Positions 56,170-64,000 of a DNA stretch of 64,000 bases are shown in pieces (within the stretch, counting starts at the first letter, position 1; the number at the start of each line of letters is the position of its first letter). Origin of the DNA: Argopecten irradians (lineage: Eukaryota > Mollusca > Bivalvia > Pectinida > Pectinidae); the NCBI RefSeq assembly GCF_041381155.1, contig NC_091144.1:30622980-30686979 (forward strand). The letters run 5' to 3'. Position numbers and translations under genes: made by a program. The notes below the pieces were generated by a model. That model was not told the origin of the DNA. It did not search any database and saw nothing but the letters and a program-made list of their open reading frames with translations.

Positions 56170-57330
56170 TTTCCTGTCTATACTGATTTTCAGAAGGCTT
56201 TTAATACAGTACCGCACAAAAGATTAATTTTTTAAAAATACTTAAAACATATGGAATACATCACACGGTCGTTGAACGGATAGAGGACTTCTTACAAGAT
56301 ACGAAACAGGGTGTTGTTATTAATGGAAATAATTCGGATAGAGATATATCACACCTGGAGTTGCACAAGGATCTGTAATAGGTCCAATATTGTTTGTCGT
56401 ATACATAAATGACCTCCCGGATACTTTGCACTCTGAGGTATATCTGTTCACAGATGACACGGAAAAAAATAGTTAACATTGAAGAAAATGTTCAAACCAT
56501 TCTAAAAGAAGATCTCCATAATATGGTAGCATGGTGTGAAAAATGGCTTTTAAAATTGCATCCTGGAAAATATGTACACTTGCGCTAAGGAAAGACAAAT
56601 GTAAAATATTGCACGTACCATCTTGCCGATACAAAGAAATCACATGTGGAAAAAAACTTGGGAGAAATGATCGTTAGTAGTCTCGAATTTAAAAAAAAAC
56701 AATATTCGAAAAAAATCAAAAGAAAATCAAATAAAATTAAAGAACATTAAGTGTAAATATGATAATGGCAATAGTAAGAAAAGCATTTATAAATTTGGGC
56801 GAAGAAACCTTTCTGTTATTATATCAATAAGAAGTGAGAACTCATCTTGATTTCGCATATGCTATCTGATTTCGTATAAAGCGAAAATATAGAAAAAAAA
56901 TCGAAGGAGTACAAAGAAGAGCAAATCAAAGCTGGTCGCTGAAAATAAAAATCTTTCATACACAGATAGACTAAAACATCTATAGTTACCAACATTAGCG
57001 TTCAGGAAACATCAAGGAGATATGATAGAGCTCTACAAAGCAATCAACGGAATTAACGATCATGAAGTTACTGGATTTTTGAAAATATGGAAAGACGTTT
57101 CGTTACGTCCGGAAATAAAGACTACCCAGATTTTCATTACATATTGCAGAGTCGAAAGTCTAGTTAATTTTCAATCAAGAGCTAAGTCGAGGCCGTCCTT
57201 TCATGACCCTGACTGTTGATAGGACGTTAAAATAATCAAACAAACAAACAAGCAAACGAACGCACTACCGAGAGAATGTTACTGTAATGCGTTGGAATCC
57301 GTCAATTTGGTCTCATACTAATTTTTTTTC
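56170..57330 (+). mobile_element. Decayed CR1-like LINE, RT and C-terminus
   Basis: RT landmarks appear across several frames: YTDFQKAFNTVPHKRLI, GVAQGSVIGPILFVVYINDL, LFTDDT (active site, FTDDT instead of FADDT), then EDLHNMVAWCEKWLLKLHPG and, after a gap, ALPRECYCNALESVN from the C-terminus. There are several frame changes and stops. It is 5'-truncated and clearly older than the LINE at 34184. A SINE-A tail is inserted at 57189-57258. Confidence 0.8.
57189..57258 (+). mobile_element. SINE-A tail inserted in the LINE
   Basis: AGGCCGTCCTTTCATGACCC to the (CAAA)n tail, about 70 bp, placed between LINE codons for ...NFQSRA and ALPREC. The LINE continues after it, so this is not the LINE's own 3' end. 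Confidence 0.8.
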
Positions 57331-58418
57331 ATTTGCCAAAATGACAGTATTCAAATAATCAACTGTGATAAAATATCAATAACGACCTGCAGTCATTTAA
57401 ATGATTCGAAGTGACATTAAATTTGTTTCAATTGTATCGTTCAATAGTTACGCTACCATTTGAAATACCGAGAGAATTCGATGGTAAGACCAATTCAGTT
57501 ATTTTTAATGTGGTTAGATTGTAAAATCGAGTCCCATGACCACTGTTGGTAACAAGATTGAAATGTCTGCTCGGTTGTTTTGAAATGCTGGTCGTAACAA
57601 CGGGTTGTTTTTGGTTTCAGTTTTTATTTTTGTTTTAATCCAAATAATTGCTCTGCACTCAGTACAGCCTTTGGAGACTTTCCACTAACTAGATGTTATT
57701 TTCATCCTCTAATGCTTTGTTCGACAATGTTGTTTATTAAGGCTTTTGGGATCATACCGTGTAGAGAATGTTCAGTATTCTGATTTTTGCTTCTGTCGTA
57801 ACATTAGCAATATCCCGTATTCTCATTATTGTCTTGACAAAACACCGCTTCTTCATTTGTCTTTCTTTATTCTTTTCATTATATGCATTGATGTTTAAAA
57901 ATGTTACGTCATTCCGCTTGTTCCGGAAAATTGCGTTGTTTTCGCTTATTACGCAACTCTTGCAAACTTGGGTAGCAATCAATTCCTGTTCACGAGGCCA
58001 CGGCGAGCATAACGACGAAAGGCATCATCGGCTCTAATGATCATACGATTTCTAGAACATCAACCTCTGTGCATGTGCTATTTAAACGAATCGCATGGCC
58101 TGAATCTCTCTCCTGATATCGAATGACAAGGGAGACTTTCCTAGCATTGTTTTAAATTCCATCTGCGCATATAACAGAATTACTCACCTTACTGGTAGGA
58201 ATCCATTGTGACGTCATTATTTTGTGCTTTGAAATGTATGACGTTACGCTCGCACACATATGACGTCACAATCAATATATGCCTGAAGGGGCAGAAACCT
58301 CTGTAATACACAAATACGTAGTATGATGCTAGGAATAATCAGCCAATCAATCAAACACATTGTTGAGAAGAGGTCAAATGTTTTTCGATAGGATTAATCA
58401 CAATACACGGATGGTCCT
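57331..58418. other. Non-coding, with one doubtful frame
   Basis: The plus frame 57768-58037 (89 codons, MFSILIFASVVTLAISRILI...) has a hydrophobic start like a signal or membrane segment and ends in TAATGA. The opposite strand is open as well, and there is no similarity that I recognise. I do not call it a gene. Confidence 0.3.
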
Positions 58419-59067
58419 GGGCCCAGTTTCATGAATTTAAGGAATACATCAACTTGAAATTCACAATAGGAAAGCCTTATATATTAAAAGGAAGGTTTCT
58501 TTCCTTAAAGTTACATGTGCCGAAAATACCCCCGAAGTTTGAAGAGCTTTTAATTTGTTAATCATCACCAAACGTTGCATTTTGAGAATTGCAATGCTAC
58601 ATATGTAACAATGTATAGGTTTTAATTCAAACAATACAAATAAGAGCTGGAAATTACAGATTAAGTGCAGTAAAATTAGTAAATACATCAAGCAAAGTTT
58701 TGGTCTACTATTTCCTTTCATATTTTTACAGTGTTATTAGTAATTGTTAAGTGATTTCTGTAAGTATGTACATGTATCCATATAAACATACATAAGACAT
58801 AAAAAACAAGAATTTTGCAGTGTATAAATTCTGTGTTGTAACCAATGTTTATAAGTCATCATATTCGTTTGTCTGTTCATTTGAATGCTTTATGATTTAT
58901 ACGGCTAAATTTATCAAACCTGATGGTTACATGTATATTACTGAAGAAAAAACATGTCAATTGTTTTGCCCAGTTACCGGATATATAACATTAAACTTTG
59001 GTAAAAGTTTTTTTTCTGTGGGGAAATTTAAGTTAAGGAATTAGGGAATGTTCGTGAAACTGGGCCC
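58419..59067. mobile_element. 649-bp inverted-repeat element (MITE)
   Basis: Ends GGGCCCAGTTTCATGAATTT and, reversed, GGGCCCAGTTTCACGAACAT match, with further inward similarity (TTCC, AACTTAAA). The interior is AT-rich and non-coding. A fragment with the same end lies at 59957-60060. Confidence 0.75.
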
Positions 59068-59956
59068 TGATGGTGAACAAGCCAAAACAGGCAAGAAACA
59101 AAAGAAACAACTTAGGTTCAGAAAAAAAACTTGTTGTCAATACAAAAGACGAAAATACAAAAGAAAAATGCGACAGTATCTGATCCTGGGGAATGCAATG
59201 GTCAAGGGACCTGGTGATTATCGGACATGGAATGGTATACAAGGAATGTGATGGTACTGTCAACTGTTTTCACGAGTCTACAATAGTTCCCAAGGATGAA
59301 TTTCGCAGAGGATGTCTGTAATTTCTAACGCCATTTATTTCAATTAATGGGTTTTTTTCAGATGTAAAATCTAGTAAAGCTGGCATAGTGCGACAACTGA
59401 AAAATAATTACTAAATTGACGAAAGTAGAGTCTTTCCGTTCAAAACAGCCAAACGGTATTCGGTTTCCGTTTTATTAATTTATAATAACAGGGCTGCAAA
59501 TTATGTTCCAGAATTACTGGAAGTATTTTTGCCCTACTTTTGTTACATAACATACGGGTCTTATCTTGTACGTGAATTCGATTTTTTCGTACATGTATTT
59601 GTTTCCGAACGTCGACGCAAAAAGCTTAAATAAAATCAGAATTTTAATTGAAATGCACAGAAGTTTCCTTGAAAATCCTATCGAATGCTGATATATATGT
59701 TTATACCATATTCATAATTCAAAACAGGCCATGTAATCTCGGCGTCTTACAGTATTTGTATGGTAATTGCGTATGCTTATTAGGATTTGTCATGAGGTTT
59801 GATAAAATTTATTTGTCTGTGCCATGAACTCATTCCGAAAACACATTCCTCTACTAGAGCAAGGATTCCAGCATTTGAATAATATATCTTACGACGGCTT
59901 TGTCATCAGTACCCTAAGTCACTTTCTGAAGATGGATTTCAACCGGCTTACGGCCC
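59068..59956. other. Non-coding, nothing recognised
   Basis: No supported feature. Lysine- and arginine-rich frames here follow from A-rich sequence. Confidence 0.4.
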
Positions 59957-60060
59957 AGTTTTATGAACATTCCTTTACTTTAATGAATCCCTTACTTTAT
60001 AGGAAAGCATTACAGAAGTGAAGGGGAAATCTTAAAAGCATTACTTAAAATCCGTAATGT
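59957..60060. mobile_element. Fragment of the GGGCCCAGTTTCA MITE family
   Basis: CGGCCCAGTTTTATGAACAT then TCCTTTACTTTAATGAATCC, matching the end of 58419-59067. Confidence 0.6.
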
Positions 60061-60399
60061 TTTTCTAGATACAAGATAAAAAAATGTTTAACGTCGCATA
60101 TTGAATAACAAACAACAATAGCTCTGTAGAGATATTCTTGCGACAAAATTCCTATGGAGAATTCTATATGTAAAGTGTGTTGACAATATGAAACATAATT
60201 TTTGTTGAGTTTAACGCACCTATCAGTATGCAAATTACTGTCATCCAACTTACATGTATTTTCACTGCAACATATTTTTGCGTTTTTACACTCAGGTAAC
60301 TTCGCGATAATACTTGATTCTACGGTATTCGTATGCGTTACAGATTTTTAACAAATTTTGCGCTAGTTGATTATCTGTGTATAACACAGTCAATAGTAC

Positions 60400-60503
60400 A
60401 TATAACCCAACTTTCTTTCGGGGCGAATAGGCTAATGTCCACGATCTCCAGTTGCCCGTGAAATACATGACATATAATCACTCGTGAAACTAAGTTGGGT
60501 TAT
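60400..60503. repeat. Inverted pair at the edge of the minisatellite
   Basis: ATAACCCAACTT (60400-60411) and AAGTTGGGTTAT (60492-60503) are exact inverted copies. The second is the start of the first minisatellite unit. This may mark the end of an element that contains the array. Confidence 0.55.
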
Positions 60504-63500
60504 AGCCACCGTGATGTCTGTGGTTTGTGTTCAAGTAAATAAGTTGAATTGTAGTCACTGTGATGTATGTGTTTTGTGTTCATGTAAATAAGTTGAATTG
60601 TAGTCACTGTGTTTTCTGTGTTTTGTGTTCAGTTAAATAAGTTGAATTGTAGTCACTGTGTTGTCTGTGTTTTGTGTTCATGTAAATAAGTTGAATTGTA
60701 GTCACTGTGATGTCTGTGTTTTGTGTTCATGTAAATAAGTTGAATGGTAGTCACTGTGATGTCTGTGTTTTGTGTTAAAGTAAATAAAGTGGATTGTAGT
60801 CATTGTTTTGTCTGTGTTTTGTGTTCATGTAAATAAGTTGAATTGTAGTCACTGTGATGTCTGTGTTTTGTGTTCATGTAAATAAGTTAGATTATAGTCA
60901 CTGTGATGTCTGTGTTTTGTGTTCATCTAAATAAGTTGCATTATAGTCACAGTGATGTCTGCGGTTTTTTGTTGATGTAAATAACTTGGATTATAGTCAC
61001 TGTGTTGTCTGTGTTTTGTGTTCATGTAAATAAGTTAGATTATAGTCACTGTGATGTCTGTGTTTTGTGTTCATCTAAATAAGTTGAATTATAGTCACAG
61101 TGATGTCTGCGGTTTTTTGTTCATGTAAATAAGTTGAATTGTAGTCACTGTGTTGTCTGTGGTTTTGGTCATGTAAATAAGTTGAATTGTAGTCACTGTG
61201 ATGTCTGTGTTTTGTGTTAAAGTAAATAAAGTGGATTGTAGTCATTGTGTTGTCTGTGTTTTGTGTTCATGTAAATAAGTTGAATTGTAGTCACTGTGAT
61301 GTCTGTGTTTTGTGTTAAAGTAAATAAAGTGGATTGTAGTCATTGTGTTGTCTGTGTTTTGTGTTCATGTAAATAAGTTGAATTGTAGTCACTGTGATGT
61401 CTGTGTTTTGTGTTAAAGTAAATAAAGTGGATTGTAGTCATTGTTTTGTCTGTGTTTTGTGTTCATGTAAATAAGTTGAATTGTAGTCACTGTGATGTCT
61501 GTGTTTTGTGTTAAAGTAAATAAAGTGGATTGTAGTCATTGTTTTGTCTGTGTTTTGTGTTCATGTAAATAAGTTGAATTGTAGTCACTGTGATGTCTGT
61601 GTTTTGTGTTCATGTAAATAAGTTAGATTATAGTCACTGTGATGTCTGTGTTTTGTGTTCATCTAAATAAGTTGCATTATAGTCACAGTGATGTCTGCGG
61701 TTTTTTGTTGATGTAAATAACTTGGATTATAGTCACTGTGTTGTCTGTGTTTTGTGTTCATGTAAATAAGTTAGATTATAGTCACTGTGATGTCTGTGTT
61801 TTGTGTTCATCTAAATAAGTTGAATTATAGTCACAGTGATGTCTGCGGTTTTTTGTTCATGTAAATAAGTTGAATTGTAGTCACTGTGTTGTCTGTGGTT
61901 TTGGTCATGTAAATAAGTTGAATTGTAGTCACTGTGATGTCTGTGTTTTGTGTTAAAGTAAATAAAGTGGATTGTAGTCATTGTATTGTCTGTGTTTTGT
62001 GTTCATGTAAATAAGTTGAATTGTAGTCACTGTGATGTCTGTGTTTTGTGTTCATGTAAATAAGTTGAATTGTAGTCACTGTGTTGTCTGTGTTTTGTGT
62101 TCATGTAAATAAGTTAGATTATAGTCACTGTGATGTCTGTGTTTTGTGTTCATGTAAATAAGTTGAATTATAGTCACAGTGATGTCTGCGGTTTTTTGTT
62201 CATGTAAATAAGTTGGATGGTAGTCATTGTGATGTCTGTGTTTTGTGTTAATGTAAATAAGTTGAATTGTAGTCACTGTGTTGTCTGTGGTTTTTGTTCA
62301 TGTAAATAAGTTGGATTATAGTCACTGTGATGTCTGTGTTTTGTGTTCATGTAAATAAGTTGAATTATAGTCACTGTGATGTCTGTGTTTTGTGTTTATG
62401 TAAATAAGTTGAATTATAGTCACTGTGATGTCTGTGTTTTGCATTCATGTAAATAAGTTGAATTATAGTCACTGTGATGTCTGTGTTTTGTGTTCATGTA
62501 AATAAGTTGAATTATAGTCACTGTGTTGTCTGTGTTTTGTGTTCATGTAAATAAGATGGATTATAGTCACTGTGATGTCTGTGTTTTGTGTTAATGTAAA
62601 TAAGTTGAAATGTAGTCACTGTGTTATGTGTTTATGTAAATAAGTTGGATTATAGTCACTGTGGTGTCTGTGTTTTGTGTTAATGTAAATAAGTTGGATT
62701 ATAGTCACTGTGTTGTCTGTGTTTTGTGTTAATGTAAATAAGTTGGATTATAGTCACTGTGATGTCTGTGTTTTGTGTTAATGTAAATAAGTTGGATTAT
62801 AGTCACTGTGTTGTCTGTGTTTTGTGTTCATGTAAATAAGTTGGATTATAGTCACCGTGATGTCTGTGTTTTGTGTTAATGTAAATAAGTTGGATTATAG
62901 TCACAGTGATGTCTGTGTTTTGTGTTAATGTAAATAAGTTGGATTATAGTCACTGTGATGTCTGTGTTTTGTGTTCATGTAAATAAGTTGGATTATAGTC
63001 ACTGTGTTGTCTGTGTTTTGTGTTAATGTAAATAAGTTGAAATGTAGTCACTGTGTTTTGTGTTCATGTAAATAAGATGGATTATAGTCACTGTGTTGTC
63101 TGTGTTTTGTGTTAATGTAAATAAGTTGGATTATAGTCACTGTGATGTCTGTGTTTTGTGTTAATGTAAATAAGTTGGATTATAGTCACTGTGATGTCTG
63201 TGTTTTGTGTTAATGTAAATAAGTTGGGTTATAGTCACTGTGATGTCTGTGTTTTGTGTTAATGTAAATAAGTTGGGTTATAGTCACTGTGATGTCTGTG
63301 TTTTGTGTTCATGTAAATAATTTGGATTAGTCACAGTTTGTTTGTTTGTTTGTTTGATTTATTAACGTCCTATTAACAGCTATGGTCATGTAAGGACGGC
63401 CCCCCATGTATGCGGTGTGTTGCGTGTATGTTGTGCGAGATGAGTGTACTGAGAGACTGCAGTATGTTCGTGTTGTGTCTTCTATGATTAGTCACAGTGA

Positions 63501-64000
63501 TGTCTGTGGTTTTTGTTAATGTAAATAAGTTGAATTGTAGTCACTGTGATGTCTGTGTTTTGTGTTTATGTAAATAAGTTGAATTGTAGTCACTGCGATG
63601 TCTGTGTTTTGTGTTCATGTAAATAAGTTGAATTATAGTCACTGTGATGTCTGTGTTTTGTGTTAATGTAAATAAGTTGGATTATAGTCACTGTGATGTC
63701 TGTGTTTTGTGTTCATGTAAATAAGTTGAGTTGTAGTCACTGTGATGTCTGTGTTTTGTGTTCATGTAAATAAGTTGAATTATAGTCACTGTGATGTCTG
63801 TGTTTTGTGTTAATGTAAATAAGTTGAATTGTAGTTACTGTGATGTCTGTGTTTTGTGTTAATGTAAATTAGTTGGATTATAGTCACAGTGATGTCTGTG
63901 GATTTTTTTAATGTAAATTAGTTGGGTTATAGTCACAGTGATGTCTGTGTTTTGTGTTAATGTAAATTAGTTGGATTATAGTCACAGTGAAGTCTGTGGT
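60491..64000. repeat. 49-bp minisatellite, about 70 units, running out of the window
   Basis: The unit is GTCACTGTGATGTCTGTGTT, TTGTGTTCATGTAAATAAGT, TGAATTGTA (49 bp), with variants such as AAGTAAATAAAGTGG, TTAATG and TGTCTGCGGTTTTTTG. About 70 units are visible. A block starting near 60775 recurs near 61511, a shift of about 736 bp or 15 units, with the same order of variants. Array growth has thus copied long blocks. Each unit holds GTAAATA, a possible forkhead-factor word. Translations across the array are meaningless. Confidence 0.95.
63337..63485 (-). mobile_element. SINE-A, 5'-truncated, in the minisatellite; 12-bp target duplication
   Basis: From the (TTTG)n end through ACGTCCTATTAACAGC to CGTGTTGTGTCTTCTAT. 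GATTAGTCACAG stands on both sides (63325-63336 and 63486-63497). The same two-base shortening relative to the normal unit is present in both copies, which shows they were one site before insertion. Confidence 0.93.

Noticed and set aside
57189-57258. SINE-A-like tail as the genuine 3' end of the LINE at 56170
   Set aside because: The LINE C-terminal codons (ALPREC...) continue directly after the tail, so it is an insertion. The SINE-A partner LINE is not shown by this window.
57768-58037. Small membrane protein starting MFSILIFASVVT
   Set aside because: The opposite strand is equally open and nothing else supports translation.
62076-62276. Open frame of 66 codons in the minisatellite (Thr, Tyr and His rich)
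   Set aside because: It is the tandem 49-bp unit read in one frame. Neighbouring units carry stops and shifts, so it is not a protein.
60491-64000. CRISPR-like array
   Set aside because: Units are contiguous 49-bp repeats without unique spacers, in a eukaryotic setting. A minisatellite.

Overview
The window reads as animal nuclear DNA, most probably from a mollusc (a bivalve is my best guess). It is AT-rich, has GT-AG introns, no operons and no bacterial-type genes, and is dominated by retroposons, foldback DNA elements, one DIRS element, one BEL/Pao element and a long minisatellite. The taxonomic guess rests on the fucose mutarotase exons and on the style of the repeats. No search was possible.

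Host genes. The one confidently recognised gene is a six-exon fucose mutarotase (FUOM/FucU family) on the minus strand, coding from 52460 down to 47229. The joined exons give 148 residues with compatible splice phases and a stop at the family's usual length. A possible untranslated first exon lies at 55925-55962 and a possible poly(A) signal at 47092. A few other exon-like pieces (9407-9551, 15306-15432, 17447-17777, 45148-45276, 45718-45846) are listed at low confidence. A small two-exon gene (8266-8932) sits inside a 1.6-kb inverted-repeat element.

Mobile DNA, left to right. A single retroposon family, called SINE-A here (about 520-535 bp, tail of CAAA units), is present in roughly 25 copies or fragments. 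Its copies show variable target duplications (11, 11, 12, 12 and 29 bp), many 5' truncations and one 5' inversion, so it moves by LINE machinery. MITE-1, with long terminal inverted repeats and 9-bp target duplications (Mutator-like), has three copies. A LINE piece lies inside a SINE-A copy at 13.6-14.9 kb. A young DIRS element fills 20.58-25.54 kb and is flanked by a 32-bp direct repeat, unexpected for that class. A three-level nest (SINE-A in MITE-1 in SINE-A) lies at 30.8-32.2 kb. A CR1-like LINE from 34.2 to 41.6 kb is split by a BEL/Pao element (34884-39738, LTRs 123 bp) and again by a SINE-A copy. From 42 to 60 kb come FUOM, several hairpins and foldback elements, a large degenerate 'CAAGAGGCC' repeat and another decayed LINE. 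The window ends in a 49-bp minisatellite of at least 3.5 kb with a ~736-bp higher-order duplication and a SINE-A insertion.

I found no new defence-like or biosynthetic system. The points most worth a second look are the SINE-A family and its insertion record, the DIRS flanking repeat, the nested insertions, the gene-bearing inverted-repeat element, the perfect 28-bp hairpin and the clean FUOM gene in repeat-rich DNA.
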